Source of the DNA: Lentzea aerocolonigenes
Lineage (GTDB): Bacteria; Actinomycetota; Actinomycetes; Mycobacteriales; Pseudonocardiaceae
Length of the DNA stretch: 21,211 bases
Reading direction: 5' to 3'
Assembly (NCBI RefSeq): GCF_000955955.1
Contig: NZ_JYJG01000420.1
Location: forward strand, 1 to 21,211
In this document: piece after piece, positions 6,538 to 13,918 of the stretch
Layout: each line of letters starts with the position of its first letter
Position numbering within the stretch: position 1 is the stretch's first letter
The notes under the pieces: generated by a model
What the model saw: the letters and a program-made list of their open reading frames with translations, nothing else
What the model was told of the DNA's origin: nothing
The model's database searches: none
Position numbers and translations under genes: made by a program

Positions 6538-7851
6538 TCACACACCCCGGAATCGGTTGATAGCCGTGAGGTGCTGCGCGCGCAGTTCGTGATCCAACAC
6601 ACCCAGACCCTCTTCCGGCGCAAGGCACAGCACGCCGACCTTGCCCTGGTGCGCGTTGCGGTGCACGTCGTGCGCGGCCTGGCCCGTTTCGTCCAATGAG
6701 TACACCTTGGACACTGTCGGGTGGATCTTTCCCTTGGCGATCAAGCGGTTCGCCTCCCACGCCTCGCGGTAGTTCGCGAAGTGCGAGGAGATGATGCTCT
6801 TCAGGTTCATCCAGAGGTAGCGGTTGTCGTACTGATGCATGTACCCGGAGGTCGACGCACACGTCACGATCTTGCCGCCCTTGCGCGCCACGAAGACCGA
6901 AGCGCCGAACGTCTCGCGGCCGGGGTGCTCGAACACGATGTCCGGGTCCTCGCCACCGGTCAGCTCACGGATGCGCGCGCCGAACCGCTTCCACTCGCGC
7001 GGGTCCTGCTCGTTCTCGTTCTTCCAGAACTTGTAGCCCTCCGCGGACCGATCGATGATCAGCTCGGCGCCCATGGAACGAACGATCTCCGCCTTCTCCG
7101 GCGAGGAGACGACGCAAACCGGGGTGGCGCCACCGTTCAACGCGAACTGCGTGGCGTACGAACCCAGACCACCGGACGCGCCCCAGATCAGGACGGTGTC
7201 GCCCTGCTTCATGTTCGCGCCGTTGGTGGAGACCAGCTGCCGGTACGCGGTGGAGTTCACCAGACCCGGCGACGCCGCTTCCTCCCACGTGAGGTGCTTC
7301 GGCATCGGCATCAGCTGGTTCGACTTCACCAGCGCGAGGTCCGCGAGGCCACCGAAGTTCGTCTCGAAGCCCCAGATCCGCTGCTGCGGGTCGAGCATCG
7401 TGTCGTTGTGCCCGTCCGGCGCCTCCAGTGGCACGTCCAGACAGTGCGCCACGACGCGGTCGCCCGGCTTCCACGCGGTGACGCCGGGGCCGACCCGCAC
7501 GACGACGCCGGCCAGGTCGGATCCGACGACGTGGTACGGCAGGTCGTGGCGACCGCCGAGCTTGCGCAGGAAGCCGAACGTGGACACCGGCTCGAAGATC
7601 GAGGTCCACACGGTGTTGTAGTTGATCGCGGAGGCCATGACGGCCACGAGCGCCTCGCCGGGACCGAGCTCCGGCGTGGCGACCTCGTCGACGTGCAGCG
7701 ACTTGCGCGGGTCCTTGTCCCGCGTCTCGAGGCCCGAGAACATGTCGGCCTCGTCCGCGTGCACTGTCACGCCCCGATAGCTCTCCGGAACGTCCAAGGA
7801 ACCGATCGCGTCCAGCTCGTCAGCCAGGATCGCGTCAAGGATCTTCTGCAC
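6538..7851 (-). CDS. ccr: Crotonyl-CoA carboxylase/reductase
   Basis: A 437-residue MDR-family enzyme that reductively carboxylates crotonyl-CoA to ethylmalonyl-CoA with NADPH and CO2. It is the key step of the ethylmalonyl-CoA pathway and a source of polyketide extender units. The NADPH site is GASGGLGSYATQ near residues 224-235. The CO2-binding residues described for the Kitasatospora enzyme are present: Asn in INYNTVW (77 or 79), Phe162-Glu163 in WGFETNFGG, and His357 in SSHFANYREAWE, so it should carboxylate and not only reduce. GTG 7851 (VQKILDAIL, like the usual MQEILDAIL) has AAGGAA 7 nt upstream. The frame stays open to 7983, but that part is promoter DNA. Putative operator site B lies 44 nt upstream. 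In Streptomyces ccr is usually elsewhere, with other pathway genes. Confidence 0.96.
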   Translation of the reverse strand: MQKILDAILADELDAIGSLDVPESYRGVTVHADEADMFSGLETRDKDPRKSLHVDEVATPELGPGEALVAVMASAINYNTVWTSIFEPVSTFGFLRKLGGRHDLPYHVVGSDLAGVVVRVGPGVTAWKPGDRVVAHCLDVPLEAPDGHNDTMLDPQQRIWGFETNFGGLADLALVKSNQLMPMPKHLTWEEAASPGLVNSTAYRQLVSTNGANMKQGDTVLIWGASGGLGSYATQFALNGGATPVCVVSSPEKAEIVRSMGAELIIDRSAEGYKFWKNENEQDPREWKRFGARIRELTGGEDPDIVFEHPGRETFGASVFVARKGGKIVTCASTSGYMHQYDNRYLWMNLKSIISSHFANYREAWEANRLIAKGKIHPTVSKVYSLDETGQAAHDVHRNAHQGKVGVLCLAPEEGLGVLDHELRAQHLTAINRFRGV

Positions 7852-7895
7852 GGCGGCATTCCTTCCCGAGTGAGGGATAGTCGCAGGTTGCCGGA

Positions 7896-7913
7896 GGTTA
7901 CTCAGGAGTAACC
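7896..7913. promoter_or_regulatory. Putative operator, site B, between ccr and the SPW-repeat gene
   Basis: GGTTACTC, AG, GAGTAACC: two perfect 8-base arms with a 2-base centre. This is the best palindrome in the window and typical in size for a TetR-family operator. It lies 44 nt before the ccr GTG and 102 nt before the SPW gene ATG, so it could act on either. A possible ccr -10 (TATCCC, minus strand, about 7875-7880) sits downstream, which would place the operator over the -35 region. A second, smaller palindrome, GATTC-A-GAATC, abuts it at 7914-7924. Confidence 0.65.
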
Positions 7914-8015
7914 GATTCAGAATCCTGCTTGTGAGGGATTCCACTCGGAAGAGTTGACCGGGCGGCCAACCAAGGAGGAGCATTGGGAGTGTCCGAGAAG
8001 GAGGAGGTGGTGGAG

Positions 8016-8375
8016 ATGACCAAGGCGTGGACCAGGTGGCAGGACTGGGCCGAGGTGGCTATCGGCGTGCTGGTGCTGCTGTCTCCGCTCGCAGTGGACA
8101 CCTCGAACGCGGCCATGTGGACGATGATCGTGCTCGGCGCGCTCATCGCGATCGACGGACTCGTCGACCTCGCCATGCCCGCGATGATCTACGGCGAGTA
8201 CGTGCAGATGGTGCTCGGAGCACTGCTGTTCATCTCGCCGTGGGTGATGAGCTACACCGACATGATGGCCGCCTCGTGGGCGTCCTGGATCGGTGGCGTT
8301 CTCACCGTTGCCGCGGGGGCGCTGGCGATGCCCGCCGCGAATGCCGCACACTCGGCCGCGGCGCAACCGCACTGA
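8016..8375 (+). CDS. SPW-repeat membrane protein
   Basis: A 119-residue inner-membrane protein made of two SPW-type repeats, each with a pair of hydrophobic helices. The first starts at WQDWAEVAIGVLVLLSPL and the second at GEYVQMVLGALLFISPWVM. About four membrane segments cover residues 10-103. SPW-repeat proteins are of unknown function. The start is not settled: ATG 8016 follows AGGAGGAGG (7999-8007) with 8 nt and gives MTKAWTRWQDW. A second strong site, AAGGAGGAG at 7972-7980, suits TTG 7983 or GTG 7989, which would add 9-11 polar residues. The gene diverges from ccr and ends before a hairpin at 8391-8419. Confidence 0.82.
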   Translation: MTKAWTRWQDWAEVAIGVLVLLSPLAVDTSNAAMWTMIVLGALIAIDGLVDLAMPAMIYGEYVQMVLGALLFISPWVMSYTDMMAASWASWIGGVLTVAAGALAMPAANAAHSAAAQPH

Positions 8376-8390
8376 TCAGTTGAGCAAACC

Positions 8391-8419
8391 TGTGGGCCCA
8401 GGAGCTTCTTGGGCCCACA
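8391..8419 (+). terminator. Hairpin, probable terminator of the SPW-repeat gene
   Basis: TGTGGGCCCA (8391-8400) and TGGGCCCACA (8410-8419) are perfect 10-base complements around a 9-nt loop, 15 nt after the SPW stop codon. No T-run follows, as is common for actinobacterial terminators. It ends only 7 nt before the ribosome-binding site of the TetR gene, so it could also attenuate that gene. Confidence 0.65.
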
Positions 8420-8436
8420 CACCCGTGGAGGAACGC

Positions 8437-8997
8437 GTGGAGGACTCGGCCAAGGAGCGCATCCTTGCCGCGGCCGAGGAGCTGTTCGCCGACTCCGGCT
8501 TCGACGCCACCCCGACCTCGCGCATCGCCGAACGCGCCGGCGTGCCCAAAGGCCTGGTGCACTACTACTTCAACCGCAAGCGGGACCTGCTGGCGGCGCT
8601 CGTCGCGCGACTGCCGGACAGCACGGTCGACCACCGCCGGGTCGTAGTGGTGGGAGACATCGCCGAATCGCTCAGAAGGCTGGTCGCGGCTCTTGACGCG
8701 CGCTTGAACGCCTCACCGCTGCTGTCGCACCTGCTGTGGCGTGAAGCGGATACGCATTCGGCTGTCCGCGATGCCATGCAGGCGCGCTACGACAACGTGG
8801 CGGCGCAGATCAAACAGGTCATCCTGGCCGCGGGCGGGGCAGCGGTGGCGATCAAGGACGTCGAAGCGGCCGCGGCACTCCTCGCGCTGGCCGTGAGCTA
8901 CCGGCACTCGGTGGCACGGCACAGCGACGAGGACGATCCGATCGACCGCGAACTGAAGTTCGTGGCTAGTGCGCTGCAGGTTCGACCAGCTCAATGA
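8437..8997 (+). CDS. TetR/AcrR-family transcriptional regulator
   Basis: A 186-residue regulator. The N-terminal helix-turn-helix is clear: AKERILAAAEELFADSGF (residues 5-22), then TPTSRIAERAGVPKGLVHYY with the FNRKRDLL tail (25-52). The C-terminal two thirds is an all-helical ligand-binding and dimer domain with no named match. GTG 8437 is chosen because GGAGG (8427-8431) lies 5 nt upstream; GTG 8425 is the alternative. It is the only one-component DNA-binding regulator in the window and sits between ccr and the epimerase/thiolase pair. It is therefore the first candidate to bind the three palindromes at 202, 7896 and 9462, perhaps sensing an acyl-CoA. That link is inference. I see no such site before its own gene. 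Its last 32 nt overlap the epimerase gene. Confidence 0.88.
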   Translation: MEDSAKERILAAAEELFADSGFDATPTSRIAERAGVPKGLVHYYFNRKRDLLAALVARLPDSTVDHRRVVVVGDIAESLRRLVAALDARLNASPLLSHLLWREADTHSAVRDAMQARYDNVAAQIKQVILAAGGAAVAIKDVEAAAALLALAVSYRHSVARHSDEDDPIDRELKFVASALQVRPAQ

Positions 8998-9406
8998 GCA
9001 CGCCGCCCGCGTCCTTGGGGTGCACGAAGTTGACGCGGCTGTTCGACGTGCCGCGCCTCGCCTTGTCGTAGAGCAGACGCAGGCCCTTCTCCCGCAGCAC
9101 GTCCGCCGCAACGTCCACATCGGACACCCGGTAGGCGAGCTGCTGCAGGCCGGGACCCGAGCGGCCGATGAACTTGGCGATCGTCGAGTCCTCGTTGAGC
9201 GGCGCCAGCAGCTGGATCGCGGTGCCGTCGTGGTCGCCGGGCGCGTGCAGCATCGCCTCGCGCACACCCTGTTCCTCGTTGACCTCAACGTGGGCGACCT
9301 CGAGGCCGAAGTTGTCGCGGTAGAACGCGATGGCCACGTCGAGGTCGGGCACCGCGATGCCCACATGGTCGATCGCGGTCACGAATCGAGCGAGTTCTGC
9401 GTTCAT
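8966..9406 (-). CDS. mce: Methylmalonyl-CoA epimerase
   Basis: A 146-residue VOC-fold enzyme that interconverts (2S)- and (2R)-methylmalonyl-CoA, linking propionyl-CoA carboxylation to methylmalonyl-CoA mutase. Family signatures are AIDHVGIAVPDLD, EVNEEQGVREAML, RGTSNSRVNFVHPKDAGGVLIELVEP. Metal ligands His14, Gln65 and Glu139 are in place. The fourth, normally the second His of a GxHHxA motif, is Gln here (GLQQLAYRV, residues 86-94). I recall the same change in mycobacterial relatives, so it is probably a clade feature. ATG 9406 has no ribosome-binding site but has TACCCT (9414-9419, minus strand) 7 nt upstream, a leaderless arrangement. It diverges from the thiolase and shares putative operator site C with it. 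Confidence 0.92.
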   Translation of the reverse strand: MNAELARFVTAIDHVGIAVPDLDVAIAFYRDNFGLEVAHVEVNEEQGVREAMLHAPGDHDGTAIQLLAPLNEDSTIAKFIGRSGPGLQQLAYRVSDVDVAADVLREKGLRLLYDKARRGTSNSRVNFVHPKDAGGVLIELVEPAAH

Positions 9407-9413
9407 AGCGGGG

Positions 9414-9419
9414 AGGGTA
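9414..9419 (-). promoter_or_regulatory. -10 box of a leaderless promoter for methylmalonyl-CoA epimerase
   Basis: TACCCT on the minus strand, then 7 nt, then ATG 9406. No Shine-Dalgarno sequence is present. Site C begins 42 nt further upstream of this box. Confidence 0.4.
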
Positions 9420-9461
9420 TCTACTCGATCGGTGCAGGTGCTCCTGTGCGGGGTCTCACAC

Positions 9462-9479
9462 GATTACCGCCCAGTAGCC
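9462..9479. promoter_or_regulatory. Putative operator, site C, between epimerase and thiolase
   Basis: GATTACCGCCCAGTAGCC has TTAC, six bases and GTAGCC, as in sites A and B. It ends 5 nt before TATGGT (9485-9490), a plausible -10 box for the thiolase, so it covers the spacer and -35 region. It is 50 nt from the thiolase GTG and 55 nt from the epimerase ATG and could control both. Confidence 0.5.
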
Positions 9480-9529
9480 ACAGGTATGGTGCCTAGTTAA
9501 CGACCGTTCGCTCTTCCATGGAGGCAGCT

Positions 9530-10720
9530 GTGTCCGGTTCCGTGATCGTCGCCGGGGCGCGCACCCCGATGGGGCGACTGCTCGGATCGCTCAAGGATTT
9601 CTCCGGCGCCCAGCTGGGTGGCGTCGCGATCAAGGCGGCACTGGAACGCGCGGGCGTGGCTCCCGAGCAGGTGCAGTACGTGATCATGGGTCAGGTGCTC
9701 ACCGCAGGAGCGGGCCAGATTCCCGCCCGCCAGGCCGCGGTGGCCGCCGGCATCCCGATGAGCGTGCCTGCGCTGACCATCAACAAGGTGTGCCTCTCCG
9801 GCATCGACGCCATCGCGTTGGCAGATCAGCTGATTCGCGCCGGTGAGTTCGACATCGTCGTCGCGGGTGGCCAGGAGTCGATGACCCAGGCGCCGCACCT
9901 GCTGCCGAAGTCGCGCAGCGGGTTCAAGTACGGCGACGTGACGCTGCAGGACCACATGGCGCACGACGGCCTGTTCTGCGCGTTCGACCAGGTCGCGATG
10001 GGCACGTCGACCGAGAAGTACAACGGCCGCTACGGCGTGACGCGCGAGGAGCAGGACGCGTTCTCCGCTCGTTCGCACCAGCTCGCCGCGAAGGCCGTCG
10101 GGAACGGCGTCTTCGCGCAGGAGATCGCGCCGGTCGCGATCCCGCAGCGCAAGGGCGACCCGGTGCTGTTCGACACGGACGAGGGTGTGCGCGCCGAGAC
10201 GACCGCCGAGTCGCTCGGCAAGCTGCGCCCGGCTTTCGCCGCGGACGGCACCATCACCGCGGGTTCGGCGTCGCAGATCTCGGACGGCGCCGCGGCCGTC
10301 GTCGTGATGAGCAAGGCCAAGGCCGAGGAACTGGGCCTGGAGTGGATCGCGGAGATCGGCGCCCACGGCGTCGTCGCGGGCCCCGACGCCTCGCTGCACG
10401 AGCAGCCGTCCAACGCCATCAAGGCCGCCTGCGCCAAGGAGGGCATCTCGCCCGCCGACCTCGACCTGGTCGAGATCAACGAGGCGTTCGCGGCGGTCGG
10501 CATCGTGTCGACCCGTGAGCTCGGAATCTCCGAGGACAAGGTCAACGTCAACGGCGGCGCCATCGCGCTGGGCCACCCGATCGGCATGTCCGGCGCCCGC
10601 ATCGCCCTGCACCTCGCTCTCGAGCTGCAGCGGCGTGGCGGCGGCGTGGGTGCCGCGGCTCTGTGCGGTGGTGGTGGTCAGGGCGACGCTCTGATCATCC
10701 GCGTGCCCTCCAAGGCCTAG
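9530..10720 (+). CDS. Acetyl-CoA C-acetyltransferase (thiolase II)
   Basis: A 396-residue thiolase that condenses two acetyl-CoA to acetoacetyl-CoA, or runs in reverse. The nucleophile Cys88 is in INKVCLSG, the catalytic His349 in [11 protein letters not shown] and the second Cys379 in [17 protein letters not shown] is also present. The length is normal for biosynthetic thiolases. GTG 9530 ([15 protein letters not shown]) is preferred because GGAGG at 9520-9524 lies 5 nt before it; ATG 9518 would put that site inside the gene. The product feeds the hydroxybutyryl-CoA dehydrogenase at 248. It is followed after 10 nt by meaB, so the two are probably one operon. In S. coelicolor, as I recall, SCO5399-SCO5400 have the same order. 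Confidence 0.94.
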   Translation: MSGSVIVAGARTPMGRLLGSLKDFSGAQLGGVAIKAALERAGVAPEQVQYVIMGQVLTAGAGQIPARQAAVAAGIPMSVPALTINKVCLSGIDAIALADQLIRAGEFDIVVAGGQESMTQAPHLLPKSRSGFKYGDVTLQDHMAHDGLFCAFDQVAMGTSTEKYNGRYGVTREEQDAFSARSHQLAAKAVGNGVFAQEIAPVAIPQRKGDPVLFDTDEGVRAETTAESLGKLRPAFAADGTITAGSASQISDGAAAVVVMSKAKAEELGLEWIAEIGAHGVVAGPDASLHEQPSNAIKAACAKEGISPADLDLVEINEAFAAVGIVSTRELGISEDKVNVNGGAIALGHPIGMSGARIALHLALELQRRGGGVGAAALCGGGGQGDALIIRVPSKA

Positions 10721-10730
10721 TGTTCTTGGT

Positions 10731-11681
10731 GTGGCCAAGGCTGTTGACGTAGCAGGACTGGTCGACCGCGCGCGTGACGGCGAACCGCGCGCGGTCGCCA
10801 GGCTGATCTCCCTGGTGGAGCAGGGGAGTTCCCAGCTGCCGGAAGTGGCTGCGGCGCTGGCTCCGCACACCGGCAACGCCCAGGTCGTCGGCATCACGGG
10901 CGCCCCCGGTGTCGGCAAGTCGACTTCCACCAACGCCCTCGTGCGTGCTTATCGGGAGCAGGGCAAGCGGGTCGCGGTGGTCGCCGTCGACCCGTCGAGC
11001 CCGTTCTCCGGCGGCGCACTGCTCGGCGACCGCGTTCGCATGGGCGACCACGCCACCGATCCAGGCGTCTTCATCCGCTCCATGGCCACGCGTGGGCACC
11101 TGGGCGGGCTGTCCTGGGCGACTCCGCAGGCGTTGCGCGTGCTGGACGCGGCCGGCTTCGACGTGATCCTCGTGGAAACGGTCGGCGTCGGTCAGTCCGA
11201 GGTGGAGATCGTCGCGCTGGCCGACACGACCTTGGTCCTGCTCGCACCGGGCATGGGCGACGGCATCCAAGCCGCCAAGGCGGGCATCCTCGAGATCGCG
11301 GACGTGTTCGTGGTCAACAAGGCGGACCGCGACGGCGCGGATCAGACCGCCCGCGACCTCAAGTACATGATCTCGCTGGGCCGGCGCGACCGCGAGGGGC
11401 CGCTGTGGCGCGCACCGGTCGTGAAAACCGTGGCCGCGCGGATGGAAGGCCTCGACCGAGTCGTCGAGGCGATCGCCGAGCACCGATCGTGGATGGCGTC
11501 GCACGGCGAGCTCTTCGAACGCCGCCTCCGCCGCGCCGGTGCCGAGATCGAGGCGATCGCTGTCGAACGTGTGCGAACACGATTCGGCCCGGTGGACCAG
11601 CTGGCCAAGCGCGTGGTCTCCGGCGAGCTCGATCCGTTCGCCGCGGCCGAGGTGTTGATCAGCGGTAACCTGCCTTCATGA
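10731..11681 (+). CDS. meaB: Methylmalonyl-CoA mutase-associated GTPase MeaB
   Basis: A 316-residue G3E-type P-loop GTPase (older name ArgK) that guards adenosylcobalamin loading and protects methylmalonyl-CoA mutase. Motifs: Walker A GAPGVGKS at 57-64; DPSSPFSGGALLGDRVRM near 87-104, the family's magnesium/switch region; ETVGVGQSE at 149-157; and the guanine-specific NKAD at 196-199. GTG 10731 starts 10 nt after the thiolase with no clear ribosome-binding site, so translation may be coupled. The stop overlaps the next start as ATGA (11678-11681). No mutase subunit is in the window, so its partner must be elsewhere. Confidence 0.95.
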   Translation: MAKAVDVAGLVDRARDGEPRAVARLISLVEQGSSQLPEVAAALAPHTGNAQVVGITGAPGVGKSTSTNALVRAYREQGKRVAVVAVDPSSPFSGGALLGDRVRMGDHATDPGVFIRSMATRGHLGGLSWATPQALRVLDAAGFDVILVETVGVGQSEVEIVALADTTLVLLAPGMGDGIQAAKAGILEIADVFVVNKADRDGADQTARDLKYMISLGRRDREGPLWRAPVVKTVAARMEGLDRVVEAIAEHRSWMASHGELFERRLRRAGAEIEAIAVERVRTRFGPVDQLAKRVVSGELDPFAAAEVLISGNLPS

Positions 11682-12286
11682 CCGCTTGGGGAGCGCCTGC
11701 GCCTGTCGTCATCGACCTCGGCAAGAGCGACACCCGCAAAGTCCTGATAGGCGGCTCGGTGGCCGGCGTCCTCGGCATCCTCGCCCTGGTGGGTTCCGTG
11801 TCGGCCTTCGCGGACGGCCAGCCGGTCGGCGGGATCATCGCGGGCATCATCGGCATCGCCTTCACCGGAATCGGCGTGATGGCCGTGGTGAAGTGGAAGA
11901 CGATCTCCCGCCCGCGCAAGCTCATCATCGAGCCGCAGGGCATCCGCCTCGACGACCCGCAGGGCATGCCGTGGGCCGTGGGCTGGCAGGAACTGGGCGC
12001 CATCTCCATCTCCCGGACCCGGGAACGCGCGGTTCAGCTGGCAGACGCCCTGGTCAGGCGGACTTTGGTGCGCGTGGACCTGCATCCGCGCGACCCGCAG
12101 CGCTTCCGCCCGGCGCACCCGACCATGGAACCCCTGTGGGAGTTCCACCGCGTGCAGAACGGGTACCGGCTGCCGTTGGGAGACTCGGCGGGCTTCATCG
12201 CCCCGATCGACCAGGGGCTGCGGACGTTCGCGCCGCAGATCTACCGCGGAGTGATCGACGAGGGCTTCACCGTCGGCCTGCGCTGA
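11678..12286 (+). CDS. Predicted membrane protein with a cytoplasmic C-terminal domain, function unknown
   Basis: A 202-residue protein I cannot assign to a named family. Two hydrophobic segments (about residues 25-45 and 51-72) are followed by KWKTISRPRKLIIEPQGIRLDD. This reads like the beta-rich, PH-like domains that follow paired membrane helices in many actinobacterial proteins (EPQGIRLDD, VGWQELGAISIS, LVRVDLHP). ATG 11678 overlaps the MeaB stop by 4 nt, so it is translated with meaB, but I see no metabolic link. A short inverted repeat 8 nt after its stop codon probably ends the thiolase-meaB operon. Confidence 0.75.
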   Translation: MTAWGAPAPVVIDLGKSDTRKVLIGGSVAGVLGILALVGSVSAFADGQPVGGIIAGIIGIAFTGIGVMAVVKWKTISRPRKLIIEPQGIRLDDPQGMPWAVGWQELGAISISRTRERAVQLADALVRRTLVRVDLHPRDPQRFRPAHPTMEPLWEFHRVQNGYRLPLGDSAGFIAPIDQGLRTFAPQIYRGVIDEGFTVGLR

Positions 12287-12294
12287 ACCGTCCA

Positions 12295-12319
12295 ACTGAG
12301 ACGTCCCTCTACTCTCAGT
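12295..12319 (+). terminator. Small hairpin after the thiolase-meaB operon
   Basis: ACTGAGA (12295-12301) and TCTCAGT (12313-12319) are perfect complements around an 11-nt loop, 8 nt after the stop codon at 12286. The stem is short and AT-containing, so it could instead be an operator for the kinase gene downstream. Confidence 0.4.
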
Positions 12320-12427
12320 AGCCCCGAATCTCACCGTTTGCAGTGATGGTCTCCCCCTTGACTACGCTGGGGAGTTACCCTCAGTCGTTCGTGCGGTGTC
12401 ACTTCTCTCCCCCCAAGGGGTGAAGCC

Positions 12428-13918
12428 GTGGGCAGCAACGTGAGCACAGAGCAGCGGGTGCTGGACGTCGTGCTGTCCTTCGCCGGGGACGACAGCCTCT
12501 CCGAGCTGCTCCACCACGTGGTCGAGTCCGCCTGCGAGCTGATCGAGGCTCCTTACGGCGCGTTGGCAGTGGTCAACGGGCACAAGGAGCTCCTGGAACT
12601 CACCCACGACGACGGCCGGCCGCACATCACGTCGGGTGACCCGCGCTCGATCGGCGTAGCGGATTTCCTCGGCGCGCCCATCAAGGTCCACGACGAGACC
12701 TTCGCCAACCTCTTCCTCTCCGGGAAACCCGAGTTCACGGCCCAGGACCAGGACATCCTGACCGCACTCGCCACCGCGGCCGGCTCGGCCATCGGCCACC
12801 TCGACCGCTACGAGCGAACCCGCAGGAGAGAGGCCTGGCTGAGGGCGGCGGCGGAGGTCACCACCAACCTCCTGACCGGCACCACCGGCAGGGACGCGCT
12901 CTACCAGGTGGCCACGACCGCGAGGCAGACGGCCGACGCCCACTTCGCCGCTCTGGCCCTCCCGGACTACAACGGCGACCTGGTCATCGAGGTCACCGAC
13001 GGCGGCACCTACGACGCCGAAGGCATGAAGGTCCCGCGCGACGGCTCGGTCAGCTACCGCGTCTACGAGTCGGGCAAGGCCGAGTGCCACGACGAGGGCA
13101 CGGTTTCCACGGTGCCGGGGCCGTGCGCGGTGGTTCCGCTGACCGTGGGCGACCGCACGATCGGCGTCCTGATCCTCGCGCGGCGCAGAGGCGAGCCGAA
13201 GTTCGACGACAAGGACCTGGTCGAGGTCTTCGCCGCCCAGGCAGCGCTGGTCCTCGAGTTCACCAGGGCCAGGGGCGACACCGAACGCCTCGCGGTCCTG
13301 GAAGACCGCGACCGCATCGCCAGGGACCTGCACGACCTCGTCATCCAGCGGCTCTTCGGCCTCGGACTGGGTCTGCAGGGCCTGACCAGTGCGAACGCGA
13401 AGATCAGCGGGTTCGTGGAGGAGGTCGACCACACGATCCGCGAGATCCGCCGAACCATCTTCTCCCTGCAGGAACCGCCGTCGGGCAGCACGAGCCTGCG
13501 CGGCCAGCTGCTCAACGCCGTCCACGACTCCGCGAGGTTGCTGGGCTTCGAGCCGGACGTGTCGCTCGAGGGCCCGCTCGACACCGTCGTGCCCGACCAG
13601 CTCAGGCCGGACCTGCTGGCCACGCTGCGAGAGGCGCTCACGAACGTGGTGCGGCACGCGAGAGCGCGGCACGTCGCAGTGGCCGTGAGCGTGAACCGCA
13701 CGATGACGCGGCTGGAGCTCATGGTGAAGGACGACGGGCGCGGCTTGCCGTTGACTGAAGATTCCGCCGGCGTGCCCCATCACGCCGGGGGACTGGCGAA
13801 CATGGCGGCTCGGGCGCGGCGCCATCACGGCGACTGCGCGGTGGACTCGATCCCCGGTGCGGGCGTGAGCATCACGTGGTTCGTCCCGCTGGTCCTGCAG
13901 GAGGCGACATGGCGATAG
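12428..13918 (+). CDS. DevS/DosS-like GAF sensor histidine kinase
   Basis: A 496-residue soluble kinase with no membrane segment. Order: GAF-like domain (about 20-128), second GAF (about 140-285), HisKA_3 dimerisation helix with H302 in RDLHDLVIQRLFGLGLGLQG, and an HATPase domain with N406 in LREALTNVVRHA, DDGRG at 435-439 and a GGLANMAARA G-box. The H-box matches the DevS/DosT group, which sense oxygen, NO or CO through haem in the first GAF. Here that domain seems some 35-40 residues short: the sequence passes quickly from LLELTHDDGRPH to VADFLGAPIKV, so the haem-binding segment may be missing. GTG 12428 follows AAGGGG (12415-12420). The 3' end overlaps the response regulator by 10 nt. Confidence 0.9.
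   Translation: MGSNVSTEQRVLDVVLSFAGDDSLSELLHHVVESACELIEAPYGALAVVNGHKELLELTHDDGRPHITSGDPRSIGVADFLGAPIKVHDETFANLFLSGKPEFTAQDQDILTALATAAGSAIGHLDRYERTRRREAWLRAAAEVTTNLLTGTTGRDALYQVATTARQTADAHFAALALPDYNGDLVIEVTDGGTYDAEGMKVPRDGSVSYRVYESGKAECHDEGTVSTVPGPCAVVPLTVGDRTIGVLILARRRGEPKFDDKDLVEVFAAQAALVLEFTRARGDTERLAVLEDRDRIARDLHDLVIQRLFGLGLGLQGLTSANAKISGFVEEVDHTIREIRRTIFSLQEPPSGSTSLRGQLLNAVHDSARLLGFEPDVSLEGPLDTVVPDQLRPDLLATLREALTNVVRHARARHVAVAVSVNRTMTRLELMVKDDGRGLPLTEDSAGVPHHAGGLANMAARARRHHGDCAVDSIPGAGVSITWFVPLVLQEATWR

Noticed and set aside
5557..6699. 380-codon open frame on the plus strand with Gly/Leu repeats
   Set aside because: It mirrors the coiled-coil repeats of the FilP-like gene and runs into the end of ccr. 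No start signal or domain.
9497..10933. 478-codon open frame on the minus strand
   Set aside because: Antisense to the thiolase and the start of meaB, both with intact catalytic motifs; it would also cover their promoter.
12357..12385. TTGACT as a -35 box for the kinase gene
   Set aside because: No -10 box at 16-19 nt; the only TANNNT nearby (TACCCT) is 12 nt away, too close.
12362..13828. 488-codon minus-strand and other long shadow frames over the kinase, GT2 and wecB genes
   Set aside because: Each is antisense to a gene with clear family motifs, and none has a domain of its own.
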